A stretch of 38,150 bases of DNA from a virus (IMGVR_UViG_3300049847_000092:1-38150); one strand, 5' to 3'. Counted from the first letter of the stretch, positions 14,862 through 23,138 are shown. Notes: generated by a model from the sequence alone, not told the origin. Made by a program: numbers and translations.

Positions 14862-15361
14862 GCCAAAAAGTAATATACACAAGTGTTAAAACTGCCTTAA
14901 CAGAAGTTGAGCAAGTTAAGCACGTTGGTATGTGGAATAATGATTTTGATAAAGAAGAAAAGCGTGATGTTTACAAACTACCCGCTACTTTTATCGAATT
15001 GTTACCACAGAATTTTAGAGACATGGCTCAAACTGGCTGTCAGGATTATGATATGATTATTCGCATTCATGTAGGATTCGAAGATTATACCGCCCCTGAG
15101 TTAGTTTATGATTTAAAACAATTAGTACACAAAAAACTACAACATTTAAGATGTTTAGATAATACTGATGAATTAGAATATCCAGTTAGCAAGTTGGTTA
15201 GAATAGATGAACGCCAGATATTTGATTTTGACAATTTAATAGTATTTGAAATTGATTATTTAGTTAAGGTTAGAGATTTAAGCACCGATAAACGTATAAC
15301 TCAGGATATGAGTACATACACACCAGTATTAACACCAACAATAGTAACAGTTATTACATAA
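14858..15361 (+). CDS. Neck/tail-completion protein candidate
   Basis: 167 residues, coupled to the gpG homologue (ATGA). Pattern: KVIYTSVKTALTEVEQVKHVG then a beta-rich core with QDYDMIIRIHVGFEDY and NLIVFEIDYLVKVRDL. This resembles small tail-terminator or gp37-like proteins that cap the tail tube and sheath at the neck. Assignment by position and fold pattern; no hard motif. Confidence 0.55.
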   Translation: MSQKVIYTSVKTALTEVEQVKHVGMWNNDFDKEEKRDVYKLPATFIELLPQNFRDMAQTGCQDYDMIIRIHVGFEDYTAPELVYDLKQLVHKKLQHLRCLDNTDELEYPVSKLVRIDERQIFDFDNLIVFEIDYLVKVRDLSTDKRITQDMSTYTPVLTPTIVTVIT

Positions 15362-16206
15362 TGGCACGTAAAACATCAGATATATTAGTACAAATGGATG
15401 ATGAACAAACCCTACAAACAGGTTTAAGTTCATTAAACAATCCATCACAAACAAGTATTTACCAACTTTTTAAAGGCGTTTTAGCACAATGTATTAACTA
15501 CTTTGAACAATTACTTGATACCAAAAAAGATGAAATTGATGCGCTTGTTTCAAATGCTGCCCCAAATACAGAGGCTTGGTTGCAGAAAGAGATTTTAAAG
15601 TTTCAATACTCGGCAACTAATCCACAGATTTTAAGTTTAATTGATTACGTACCGCAATACCCAACTGTTTACACAGATTTACAGATTATTTCAAGATGTG
15701 CAGTTGTTACAGACCTAAACAAAGTGGTTAAAATTAAGGTAGCAACCGGAACAACCCCAACAACATTGAGTGCTGCACAATACACAGCCCTTTATTCATA
15801 TATTGATAGTATCATGGCTGCTGGGATTACTTTTGATTTAGTAAACCTAACAAGTGATAAACTTTATGTTGAGGGTAATGTTTACTATGACGGTCAGTAT
15901 ATTGATGAAATCCAAACAAACGTAGAACAGGCTATTAATACTTACTTAGCAGAATTACCGTTTAATGGTTCGGTTACAATCGTAGGAATTGAGGATGCAA
16001 TCCAGTCAGTAAGCGGAGTAAAGGATGTTAGACTAAGTGTTGTTAAAGCGCGTCAAAACTCAACAGCTTTTGCAAGTGCTACTACTGTGTTTAGTTTGGC
16101 ATCAGCAACCAATAATCGTAAATGGGATACTGTGGCTGGTTACATTGTTGAAGAAACAACAGCAGGGCAAACATTTGCAGATAAAATATCTTACATAGTA
16201 GATTAA
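15361..16206 (+). CDS. Baseplate J-like protein
   Basis: 281 residues. The N-terminus (SDILVQMDDEQTLQTGLSSL) is followed by a middle region with VVKIKVATGTTPTTLSAAQ and a J-type C-terminus: EIQTNVEQAINTYLAELPF, VTIVGIEDAIQSVSGVKDVR (about 180-225). The gpJ family forms the baseplate wedge around the hub. It is displaced from the rest of the baseplate genes (25178-29236), sitting instead between neck and protease genes. Confidence 0.65.
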   Translation: MARKTSDILVQMDDEQTLQTGLSSLNNPSQTSIYQLFKGVLAQCINYFEQLLDTKKDEIDALVSNAAPNTEAWLQKEILKFQYSATNPQILSLIDYVPQYPTVYTDLQIISRCAVVTDLNKVVKIKVATGTTPTTLSAAQYTALYSYIDSIMAAGITFDLVNLTSDKLYVEGNVYYDGQYIDEIQTNVEQAINTYLAELPFNGSVTIVGIEDAIQSVSGVKDVRLSVVKARQNSTAFASATTVFSLASATNNRKWDTVAGYIVEETTAGQTFADKISYIVD

Positions 16207-16871
16207 TGAGTATTTACAATTTTGATATAGATTATTTAACCGAAAAGTTAACTCCACCTGTTTTAAGGCAGAGTAGGATTATAGCTTTTTTAAAAGTTAT
16301 TTGCCGTCCGTTACAGCTTATTTGGAAAAACACAGAAAAGTATTTCAACGGCTCTGGTTATGCTATTTGGTCAAACGTAACGACTTATAACAGGGGTGAT
16401 AAAGTAAGATACGGATATGAGATTTACGATGCTTTACAATCAAGTACAGGCGAAGTACCTTTTGAGAATACTGACTATTGGTTAATGATTAATAAAGACT
16501 TTGTAGGATTAGATGCTCGCGCAAGGTTTAACGGTGGTAAAATGCTATTTGAGTACATTTTAAACCTATATCTTAACACAACCTATGCAACACTACCAAC
16601 AATATACACAACACGCAATACAGTTGATGTAAATGGTTTTTTTATGGGTACAGATGGTGCAAGTGAATTAGGTGAGTTGGGAACAGAAACAAATCAGGAT
16701 GACTTTTTAGGAACAACAACAACAATAAACCAGTACGCCATGACAATTTACGTACCATCGGCTTTATACACTTCTTTAGCTACAACGTCAGCAGACCGTG
16801 AGGCAAGAGTTAGAAATATAGCAGATAGGTATGTTTATGCCGGAATACAATACAACGTAACAACGTATTAG
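16206..16871 (+). CDS. gpI/gp48-like baseplate protein with a carbohydrate-binding-like insert
   Basis: 221 residues, coupled to the J-like gene (TAATG). By order (J then I) it should be the tail protein I homologue linking baseplate to fibres. Residues about 55-97 (IWSNVTTYNRGDKVRYGYEI ... NTDYWLM) match the same Tyr/Trp module seen three times in the 11394 gene and once in the 29564 gene. The C-terminal half (TREAR-like SADREARVRNIADRYVYAG) is helical. Confidence 0.55.
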   Translation: MSIYNFDIDYLTEKLTPPVLRQSRIIAFLKVICRPLQLIWKNTEKYFNGSGYAIWSNVTTYNRGDKVRYGYEIYDALQSSTGEVPFENTDYWLMINKDFVGLDARARFNGGKMLFEYILNLYLNTTYATLPTIYTTRNTVDVNGFFMGTDGASELGELGTETNQDDFLGTTTTINQYAMTIYVPSALYTSLATTSADREARVRNIADRYVYAGIQYNVTTY

Positions 16872-16874
16872 ACT

Positions 16875-17738
16875 ATGAAAAAAATAATTACAAGTTCAGT
16901 AACAAGCACAGCAAAACAACCTTTATTAGGGCGTTCAATTACTCACTTAACAGAGGGTATAACAGAAACATTTGACAGCGTTTTAAAGAAACTAATTTAT
17001 AGTTACTCGGCTGGGGACGTAGTAATAATCGAAGGATTAGTAGATACAGGAACAGCAGGGGTAAACTTTAATATATCTGCTGGTTCAGTTTATTATAACG
17101 GTGAGGTTTATCAAGTTGCTGCTGCTAGTGGTGCTTTTGCTGGAACTGTTGCAGTTTTAACATTAACAACTACGTATCAAAGCGGAGACCCTGTACAATT
17201 TACAGATGGTTCATATAATAATGTACACCAAATTAACACAATGGTGATTAGCAACGCTGTTAGTGGTTCAGGTACTAAAGATTATTCAGCTTGTAAGAAA
17301 TTAATTGCAAATCCAGTATTTGCTAAATTAACAAGTGTTGGTTCGGGTGCAGCAAGTACTTCGTTTACTTTAACAGGTTGGGATGCATCACCGATTGATG
17401 ATGATGGTATTTTTAATATTACAAACGGAAGATTAACGCCGCATTTAGGACGTTATAAAGTTAGTTTATGTGTTACAGCAACACCATCAACAACTCCGAC
17501 AGGGGCTTATGAATTGAACATTTATAAAAATGGTGTTTTATATGATTTAGTTTGTGGTGATTCATTTTTAGGCACAAATGCTCAAAGGGTGGCACAGTTT
17601 AATAACTACGTATTAACACAAACAACTGCAACGGATTATTGGACATTTGTTATAACTACTGTTAGTGGTACTTATACTTATTCAAGTATTCAGTTAACGG
17701 TTGAGCCACTTGTAAACACTTTGTCTAAGGCTTATTAA
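16875..17738 (+). CDS. Tail fibre with C1q/TNF-like C-terminal domain
   Basis: 287 residues. The N-terminus (about 1-40) should attach to the baseplate. Residues about 50-80 carry the fibre-type motif FNISAGSVYYNGEVYQV. The C-terminal 135 residues (FAKLTSVGSGAASTSFTLTG..., LGRYKVSLCVTATPS..., YELNIYKNGVLYDLV) have the strand pattern of a C1q/TNF jelly roll, a trimeric receptor-binding fold. It follows the J and I homologues, as fibre genes do in P2 and Mu. Confidence 0.65.
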   Translation: MKKIITSSVTSTAKQPLLGRSITHLTEGITETFDSVLKKLIYSYSAGDVVIIEGLVDTGTAGVNFNISAGSVYYNGEVYQVAAASGAFAGTVAVLTLTTTYQSGDPVQFTDGSYNNVHQINTMVISNAVSGSGTKDYSACKKLIANPVFAKLTSVGSGAASTSFTLTGWDASPIDDDGIFNITNGRLTPHLGRYKVSLCVTATPSTTPTGAYELNIYKNGVLYDLVCGDSFLGTNAQRVAQFNNYVLTQTTATDYWTFVITTVSGTYTYSSIQLTVEPLVNTLSKAY

Positions 17739-17827
17739 TTAAGCGAATAAGTAAAACTTATATAAGTAGGGAATATTGTGATGGTTTCAAAACTACCATC
17801 ATTGGTTACTACATACCAAGTAATCAT
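17735..17827 (-). CDS. 30-residue leftward peptide, doubtful
   Basis: ATG 17827 overlaps the stop of the leftward helix-turn-helix gene (ATGA), and TAA is at 17737-17735. Reads MITWYVVTNDGSFETITIFP and on to a Tyr-rich tail. The coupling argues for translation, but the stretch also contains inverted repeats that may simply end transcription from both sides. Confidence 0.3.
   Translation of the reverse strand: MITWYVVTNDGSFETITIFPTYISFTYSLN
17747..17801. terminator. Two hairpins between convergent genes, possible terminator region
   Basis: ATAAGT/ACTTAT with a 3-nt loop (about 17747-17761) and TGATGGT (17779-17785) pairing with ACCATCA (17795-17801) over a 9-nt loop. They lie between the rightward fibre gene and the leftward helix-turn-helix gene. 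Neither is followed by a clear T-run, so termination is only a suggestion. Confidence 0.3.
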
Positions 17828-18207
17828 AATTTAATCCGTGCTTTTAAATAGTCTTTAATTTTGTTGGGTTCAATCTTTTCAAAATTGTGTATTGATTCCT
17901 GTATAAAGTAGTAAGTTTCATAAACGTGGTTAGACATTTGACTTTCGTTATATCCCTTGTCTAAACAGTCTTTAATAAACTTGTTTTTAAGTGTACCCTT
18001 TAAATAAGAGGTAACTCGTATTTTATAGCTAGTGCCTTTTTTGATTAATCTCTCAATATTTAACCCCCCCTTTTCGTGTGATTCTTTTAACTGAGAAACA
18101 AATGCGGTACTTACTCCATACCGTGCAGCTATTTCTTTTTGCATTAAATTTTTATTACATAAATCATTTAAGATTTTATTTCGTTTGTCTTGGGGGATTT
18201 TTGCCAT
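17824..18207 (-). CDS. Helix-turn-helix DNA-binding protein, embedded antisense in the late region
   Basis: 127 residues from ATG 18207 (MAKIPQDKRNKILND). An earlier in-frame start is possible, but it would lie inside the promoter. Residues about 18-41 (LMQKEIAARYGVSTAFVSQLK) are a textbook helix-turn-helix of Homeodomain/resolvase type, followed by basic segments. It is the only leftward gene in about 34 kb of rightward genes, and its promoter overlaps that of the protease-capsid operon. It is likely a regulator of late head genes and of itself. It does not look like a CI-type repressor and has no peptidase domain. Confidence 0.75.
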   Translation of the reverse strand: MAKIPQDKRNKILNDLCNKNLMQKEIAARYGVSTAFVSQLKESHEKGGLNIERLIKKGTSYKIRVTSYLKGTLKNKFIKDCLDKGYNESQMSNHVYETYYFIQESIHNFEKIEPNKIKDYLKARIKL

Positions 18208-18225
18208 GCTATAAATTGTTACTAA

Positions 18226-18259
18226 TATACAAATATACAAATATAGCAATATAATTTTG
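18226..18259. promoter_or_regulatory. Overlapping divergent promoters with tandem TATACAAA operator-like repeats
   Basis: Rightward box TAATTTTG is at 18252-18259, 5 nt before the GTG start at 18264. Leftward boxes TATATTTG lie at 18237-18230 and 18245-18238, feeding the helix-turn-helix gene. The leftward boxes form a tandem repeat, TATACAAATATACAAATATA (18226-18245), located just upstream of the rightward -7 box. A protein bound there could affect both directions. Confidence 0.5.
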
Positions 18260-18263
18260 TATT

Positions 18264-19406
18264 GTGGTAAATAATTTTAAATTTATTGACAATGTTTCTA
18301 GTGGCATCGCTACTATTAATCTGTATGAACGAATAGGTGACACGGTTAATGAAGATGGGAGTATTAACTACGGTATCTCTGGAAGTTCTTTTGCAAATGC
18401 TATCCAATGGCTAGATGAAAACGAGCAAGTAAGCGTTATTAACGTACGCATCAATTCTATTGGTGGTTCTGTTTTAGATGGTTATTCAATGTGTTCGGCT
18501 ATTTTAAACTGTTCTAAGACCGTAAACACGTTTATAGATGGTTTGGCAGCGTCTACGGCTGGTTGGGTTGCTGTATGTGGTAAAAAGGTATCAATGGCTG
18601 ATTACGGTACTTTTATGATGCATAACCCTAGTGGTGGTACAGATAAATCGGTTACAGCCTTAGTAAAAGACACAATTACCACTATTTTAAGCAATCGCAC
18701 CGGAATGACGGCAGAAGAGTGTGCTAAAATGATGGATAAAGAGACTTGGATGAACGCACAGGAATGTATGGATAAATGCATAGTTGATGAGATTATCAGT
18801 CATAATAAGAAAATTAAAATGAGTACCAACGCCAGTCTTTACGATATGGCTTTAATTTATAACAAAGTAATAAACAAACCAAAAATGGAAAACATCAAAA
18901 ACAAGTTAAGTTTAGGGGCTGAGGCTACCGAACTAGAGATTGTTAATGCAATCGAGGTGTTTCAAAATAAGGTTACAGAATTAGAGAACTCTAACAAAGA
19001 ACTATCTAATAAAGTTGCTGAATTTGAGGCAAAAGAGGCTGAGAAAGTTGAGGCTGAAAAGGCTGCTTTCGTAGCTGAGGTTACAGAAGTTGTTGAAACT
19101 GCTGTAAAAGAAGATAAAATTAAGGCAGAAGAAAAGGATGCTGTTTTAGCTAATGCGCTAAGTTCTAAAGAAAACTTTGCATTTGTTAAGAATATGTTAG
19201 ATAAGATTTCTAACGTAGTTAAGGCTCCGGTAGTATTTGACCTTAAAAATGTAAAAGCTGCTAATGGCATTGAAAATCGTGAAGGTTGGACTTGCCGTGA
19301 TTGGGAAAAGAAAGACCCTAGCGGATTGCTTAAACTTAAAAACGAGGCTCCTGCAATTTATACAATGTTGTATAAAGCTGAATACGGAGTAGAACCAACA
19401 GTATAA
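18264..19406 (+). CDS. ClpP-like prohead protease fused to scaffold domain
   Basis: 380 residues from GTG 18264; no ATG fits without cutting the first strand of the protease. The protease half has RINSIGGSVLDGY (62-74, oxyanion Gly67-Gly68), nucleophile Ser97 in DGLAASTAGW, and His120 in MMHNPSGG, the ClpP/S14 order. Residues about 208-305 are a Glu/Lys/Ala coiled coil typical of scaffolds, ending in a conserved-looking tail (EGWTCRDWEKKDPSGLL). In Mu and lambda such proteins both build and process the prohead. A nested start at 18885 probably makes a scaffold-only form. Confidence 0.85.
   Translation: MVNNFKFIDNVSSGIATINLYERIGDTVNEDGSINYGISGSSFANAIQWLDENEQVSVINVRINSIGGSVLDGYSMCSAILNCSKTVNTFIDGLAASTAGWVAVCGKKVSMADYGTFMMHNPSGGTDKSVTALVKDTITTILSNRTGMTAEECAKMMDKETWMNAQECMDKCIVDEIISHNKKIKMSTNASLYDMALIYNKVINKPKMENIKNKLSLGAEATELEIVNAIEVFQNKVTELENSNKELSNKVAEFEAKEAEKVEAEKAAFVAEVTEVVETAVKEDKIKAEEKDAVLANALSSKENFAFVKNMLDKISNVVKAPVVFDLKNVKAANGIENREGWTCRDWEKKDPSGLLKLKNEAPAIYTMLYKAEYGVEPTV
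18885..19406 (+). CDS. Nested scaffold protein from an internal start (predicted)
   Basis: ATG 18885 is codon 208 of the protease gene and is preceded by AAACAAACCAAAA, the A-rich leader used by genuine starts in this genome (compare 19431 and 33997). Starting here gives 173 residues: MENIKNKLSLGAEATELEIV, the coiled coil and the C-terminal tail, without the protease. This mirrors Mu gpZ within gpI and lambda Nu3 within C. Confidence 0.5.
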   Translation: MENIKNKLSLGAEATELEIVNAIEVFQNKVTELENSNKELSNKVAEFEAKEAEKVEAEKAAFVAEVTEVVETAVKEDKIKAEEKDAVLANALSSKENFAFVKNMLDKISNVVKAPVVFDLKNVKAANGIENREGWTCRDWEKKDPSGLLKLKNEAPAIYTMLYKAEYGVEPTV

Positions 19407-19430
19407 ACAAACAAACCAATATAAAAACAA

Positions 19431-19832
19431 ATGAAAAAATCAATCGCAATCTTCGCAATCGTAGCATCTATAATTGGTGCGTTTGCGTTCACTTACCAAA
19501 CAACGCCACAATGGCCTAATGGTATTTCAACACCTCTTACAATTTCAACTGGTACTACTGCTTTAACAATCAGTAACAAAATGAACCACGTTGCAAGTGT
19601 ACCAACATTAACTGCTGCATCAACAATCAGCGTGACTGCTGCAACTGGCTTAAAAGCTGGTGCATTAATGAGCATCACAGTTAAAACACAAACCACTAGT
19701 GCAATCTCTTTTGCTGGTAGCAGTATTGCTGCTCCAACATTTACAGGTGTAGCTGGTAAAACATTTTCACAAGGTTTTATTTACAACGGAAGTAAATTCT
19801 ACCCTGTTGGAACAGTAGTACAAGTAGATTAA
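19431..19832 (+). CDS. Putative head decoration protein with signal-like N-terminus
   Basis: 133 residues between protease/scaffold and capsid, the slot of decoration proteins (lambda D). The rest is a Ser/Thr/Ala-rich beta protein. Unusually the first 24 residues (KKSIAIFAIVASIIGAFAF) are a Lys-plus-hydrophobic segment like a signal peptide or membrane anchor. A virion protein would not normally be exported, so either the segment is kept as a hydrophobic anchor or the protein is not a decoration protein. Confidence 0.5.
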   Translation: MKKSIAIFAIVASIIGAFAFTYQTTPQWPNGISTPLTISTGTTALTISNKMNHVASVPTLTAASTISVTAATGLKAGALMSITVKTQTTSAISFAGSSIAAPTFTGVAGKTFSQGFIYNGSKFYPVGTVVQVD

Positions 19833-19859
19833 TAACATAAAAACAGAAAACTAAAAATC

Positions 19860-20786
19860 ATGGCATTACAACAAGAAGTTTGGGCAAAAGACATCCAAGA
19901 TAACTTTTACCAAAATAACGAGTTCTTACAAAAATCAACAGACCATTCAATGTGGGTTAACTTTAAAACAGTTCACATCCCTCAAGCTGGTGCTGCATCA
20001 AGTGTAGAACAAAATCGTGCAATTTTACCGGCTGCAATCGGTTCACGTACTGATACTGAATTAACGTACAACCTTAATGAGTATTCAATCGACCCAATTT
20101 TGTTAACTAACTTAGAAGAAATCCAAATTAGTTATAACAAACGTGCGTCTGTATTGTTTAACATTATGGAAAACTTAAAGTACACAGTAGCTACCCAAAC
20201 ACTTTACGCTTGGGCTCCTTCTGGTGCATCTCGTATTGTTCAAACAAGTGGATCTACATCTACTTTAAACTTACCTCACTCAACTGCAACAGGTTCACGT
20301 AAAATGTTAACCCTAGCTGATTTGACTGCTGCTAAGAACATCTTAGATAAAGACAATGTACATCAATCAGGTCGTGTTTTATTGATTCCTTCTTATATGT
20401 ATAACGTAGACTTGTTAAACATCACTAACGTAGCTGCTGCTTATGCATTCGGTCAACCTGTATTACCTACTGGTGCTGTTGCTAAGATTATGGGCTTTGA
20501 TATTTATATCCGCCCTGATGTATTAGTTTACGATAACACAGGTACTCCGGTAATTAAAGCAGTTAACGGTGATGGCTCATTAACAAGTGCTGCTGCAACT
20601 GACCAAGGTGCTGCTATTGCTTACCATCCTTCATTCGTTGGTACAGCTATGGGTGCTATTAAAATGTTCTACCGTGAAAACGACCCTGTATACTACGGTA
20701 ACGTATTATCTGGTTTAATGATGCACGGTGCATCTAAATTGCGTACAGACCAAAAAGGTGTAGTAGCAATCGTTCAAGGAACCTAA
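19860..20786 (+). CDS. Major capsid protein
   Basis: 308 residues, of typical size. Starts MALQQEVWAKDIQDNFYQNN with KTVHIPQAG and later GFDIYIRPDVLVYDN and MGAIKMFYRENDPVYYGNVL, a pattern common to Bacteroidetes phage capsids of HK97-type fold. It is followed by a strong terminator, as expected for a highly expressed gene, and has an A-rich leader. It follows the protease/scaffold gene in the usual order. Confidence 0.85.
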   Translation: MALQQEVWAKDIQDNFYQNNEFLQKSTDHSMWVNFKTVHIPQAGAASSVEQNRAILPAAIGSRTDTELTYNLNEYSIDPILLTNLEEIQISYNKRASVLFNIMENLKYTVATQTLYAWAPSGASRIVQTSGSTSTLNLPHSTATGSRKMLTLADLTAAKNILDKDNVHQSGRVLLIPSYMYNVDLLNITNVAAAYAFGQPVLPTGAVAKIMGFDIYIRPDVLVYDNTGTPVIKAVNGDGSLTSAAATDQGAAIAYHPSFVGTAMGAIKMFYRENDPVYYGNVLSGLMMHGASKLRTDQKGVVAIVQGT

Positions 20787-20803
20787 TAATTAATAACTAA
20801 AGA

Positions 20804-20834
20804 GACCCTCTCTAAAACCAGAGGGGGTTTTTTT
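20804..20834 (+). terminator. Intrinsic terminator after the capsid gene
   Basis: CCCTCT (20806-20811) pairs with AGAGGG (20820-20825) and is followed by GGTTTTTTT. It lies 20 nt after the capsid stop and 15 nt before the next start, so it probably reduces rather than abolishes transcription into the tail genes. Confidence 0.85.
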
Positions 20835-20848
20835 ATAAACTTTTTAAA

Positions 20849-21133
20849 ATGGAAAGAACCATAGACGGCAAAAAGCCTTTAAGCAAAGAAGAAAAAGCAC
20901 TACAAATCTCTTTAGGTTGGTGGAATCGTGAACATGATACTGTATTAGTAGCTTTGGAATCTCACACAGTTTTCACAACTGATAGTGATGCTATTAGAGA
21001 CTGGGCAGCCAAAAACAAACAGACCCTAGTTTTAGTAAAAAAGGGTGGTAAATTATTAATCGGTGATAATTCAGAAGTTCAACCAGAAGTGGAAGAAGTG
21101 AAAGAAGAAAAGCCTAAAAAAAGTAAAAAATAA
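20849..21133 (+). CDS. Head-tail junction protein candidate, unknown
   Basis: 94 residues between capsid and sheath. A compact N-terminal part (LSKEEKALQISLGWWNREHD...LVALESHTVFTTDSDAIRDW) is followed by an acidic/basic tail (EVEEVKEEKPKKSKK). The acidic tail resembles those of small capsid-associated proteins. Coupled to the sheath gene (TAATG). No family is recognised. Confidence 0.6.
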   Translation: MERTIDGKKPLSKEEKALQISLGWWNREHDTVLVALESHTVFTTDSDAIRDWAAKNKQTLVLVKKGGKLLIGDNSEVQPEVEEVKEEKPKKSKK

Positions 21134-22659
21134 TGGCAACTAATTTAGTTTTTAATAAAGGTCAAGGCGGTTTAGGTCGACCATTGGCTGGAACAGACCA
21201 CATAAGTGGAATGTTATTCTATTCTGGTGCAACTTTGCCAACAGGATTTACATCATCTGCAAGAGTGGTTAAAATGTACTCTTTAGAAGATGCTGAGAAT
21301 GCTGGTATAACAAACGCTAGTTTAGGTGAAACAAAATCAACAGCTACTTACTTATTCACAAATAAGGGAGCTGCTGGTGATACATTTAAAATCACAGTAA
21401 CAAGTGCAAGTGGTAAGACTTTAACCCTAGCAAGTTACACACAAGTAACTGCTGACGTAACAAGCACAACAACTGCCGCATCTCGTTTAGCTGCTGAGAT
21501 TAACTTGTTAACTTATTCACACGGTTTTACAGCATCACCAAGTACTGCAACTGTAACTATCACGGCTGCTGCTGGTCAGGGTGTTTATTTAAACACGGGT
21601 ACACCGTATGTAGTAACCGTAACAGGTACTATTGCTGGTACGTTAACTCAAAACGTGGTAACTGGTGTAGCGAGTGATATTGATATTATGCACTATCACA
21701 TTAGCGAGTTTTTTAGAATGCAACCTAAAGGAGTTCTTTATGTTGGTATCTATGCAACTGCTGATGTGGGGACATTCTCAAATGTAACCGATATGCAAAA
21801 CTTTGCACAAGGTGAAATTAAACAAATCGGTATTTACTACAAATCAACCGCTTTCAGTACTGCACATTGTACTACTTTACAAGCTATTTACGCATCATTA
21901 TACACTAACAACAAGCCTTTAGAAATCATTTTAAATGCTGAAATTAGTGGTACTGCTGACGTTGGAAGTTTAACTACTTTACGGTCATTAACCGCACGTA
22001 ACGTATCGGTTTGTATTGGTCAAGATGGCGATGCTGCTGGTTTAAAACTTTACAACGCAACCGGAAAATCAATCGGAATGGTTGGTACATTGTTGGGTTC
22101 AGTAGCTTTATCAAAAGTACAAGAGTGTATCGACTGGCGTGGTAAATTCAACATTGATAATGGTGTTGAGTTTAATACATTGGCTTTTGCAAATGGTCAA
22201 AAATACACAGCTATTTCAGATTCATTACTTAGTACATTAGATATTTACGGATATATCTACGGTGAAAAAGAACAGGATGTTGAGGGGTCATTCTTTAATG
22301 ATTCTTGGACCGCGGTTTCACAATCAGATGACTATTGTTATATTGAGGCTAACCGCACAATTAACAAATCAATTCGTAAGATGCGTTTTTATCTTATCCC
22401 TGCATTAGGTGGTAATGTTTATTTAAACACAGACGGTACTTTACGTGAAGATTCATTAGCATACTACGAGCAACTTTGCCAACGTGGTTTAGATGAAATG
22501 AAGTCAGCAGGTGAGTTATCTGATGCAAAAGCAAGTATTGACCCTACACAGGACATCTTATCAAGTTCTAATTTAGAAATCACAGTACAGGAGTTACCAG
22601 TTGGTGTTAGCCGCACTATTACTGTAAACCTAGGGTACGTAACCAAAATAACTAATTAA
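21133..22659 (+). CDS. Contractile tail sheath protein
   Basis: 508 residues, the right length for a sheath. Starts MATNLVFNKGQGGLGRPLAG with an early KMYSLEDAENAGI (about 46-58), characteristic of DUF2586-type Bacteroidetes sheaths. The C-terminal region SNLEITVQELPVGVSRTITV carries the strand that links to neighbouring subunits. It polymerises around the tube and contracts to drive it through the cell envelope. The tube gene follows after 2 nt. Confidence 0.85.
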   Translation: MATNLVFNKGQGGLGRPLAGTDHISGMLFYSGATLPTGFTSSARVVKMYSLEDAENAGITNASLGETKSTATYLFTNKGAAGDTFKITVTSASGKTLTLASYTQVTADVTSTTTAASRLAAEINLLTYSHGFTASPSTATVTITAAAGQGVYLNTGTPYVVTVTGTIAGTLTQNVVTGVASDIDIMHYHISEFFRMQPKGVLYVGIYATADVGTFSNVTDMQNFAQGEIKQIGIYYKSTAFSTAHCTTLQAIYASLYTNNKPLEIILNAEISGTADVGSLTTLRSLTARNVSVCIGQDGDAAGLKLYNATGKSIGMVGTLLGSVALSKVQECIDWRGKFNIDNGVEFNTLAFANGQKYTAISDSLLSTLDIYGYIYGEKEQDVEGSFFNDSWTAVSQSDDYCYIEANRTINKSIRKMRFYLIPALGGNVYLNTDGTLREDSLAYYEQLCQRGLDEMKSAGELSDAKASIDPTQDILSSSNLEITVQELPVGVSRTITVNLGYVTKITN

Positions 22660-22661
22660 TC

Positions 22662-23090
22662 ATGGCATATCCAATATTACCATTAATTAACGGCAAAGCC
22701 TATGAATGGGCTGATATTGCCTTAAACATCTTAGGAACTCAGTTCTTTGGTGTTACAGCTATCGAATACGGTGAAACACAGGATATGAAGAATATCATGG
22801 GGGCTGGTCGCTATGCAAACTCACGTACTTATGGACAAATCGAGGCAACAGCATCAATTACTTTACTTATGAGTGAGGTTGAGGCTTTACAATCGGTTGC
22901 ACCAAACGGACGTATTCAGGATATTCCTGAGTTTGATATTCCAGTTGCTTACTTAGATGACAGATTAACCACAGTTAGACACGTACTAAAGAATGTACGT
23001 TTCACTAACAATATGCGTTCTTCTGAGCCGGGCAATAACGCTATCGAAACAAAGATTGACTTAATTATTTCTCACGTACAATTTGCATAA
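22662..23090 (+). CDS. Tail tube protein
   Basis: 142 residues directly after the sheath gene, the standard sheath-tube order. Beta-rich, with INGKAYEWADIALNILGTQFF, ATASITLLMSEVEALQSV and NNAIETKIDLIISHVQFA, matching small tube proteins of contractile injection systems and myophages. Forms the inner tube that conducts DNA. Confidence 0.8.
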   Translation: MAYPILPLINGKAYEWADIALNILGTQFFGVTAIEYGETQDMKNIMGAGRYANSRTYGQIEATASITLLMSEVEALQSVAPNGRIQDIPEFDIPVAYLDDRLTTVRHVLKNVRFTNNMRSSEPGNNAIETKIDLIISHVQFA

Positions 23091-23097
23091 AATAGTA

Positions 23098-23138
23098 GTT
23101 ACAATTTACGACTGACTTAACGGTTAGTCGTAATTTTG
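23098..23138 (+). promoter_or_regulatory. Late promoter with overlapping inverted repeat, tail operon
   Basis: TTACAATTTACG (about 23099-23110) and TAATTTTG (23131-23138) repeat the layout at 11348-11387, with TTTAC and the box 21 nt apart in both. An inverted repeat TTACGACTGAC (23106-23116) / GTTAGTCGTAA (23123-23133) with a 6-nt loop fills the spacer and reaches into the -7 box. It may be an operator, or a terminator for the tube gene. The start codon at 23144 is 5 nt beyond the box. Confidence 0.6.

Noticed and set aside
17739-17823. tRNA or structured RNA in the gap after the fibre gene
   Set aside because: The two hairpins do not form a cloverleaf and there is no CCA-type end or anticodon loop.
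18264-18300. ATG start for the prohead protease
   Set aside because: The first ATG nearby is out of frame, and later in-frame starts would remove the first beta strand of the ClpP fold; GTG 18264 fits the promoter spacing of the other late genes.
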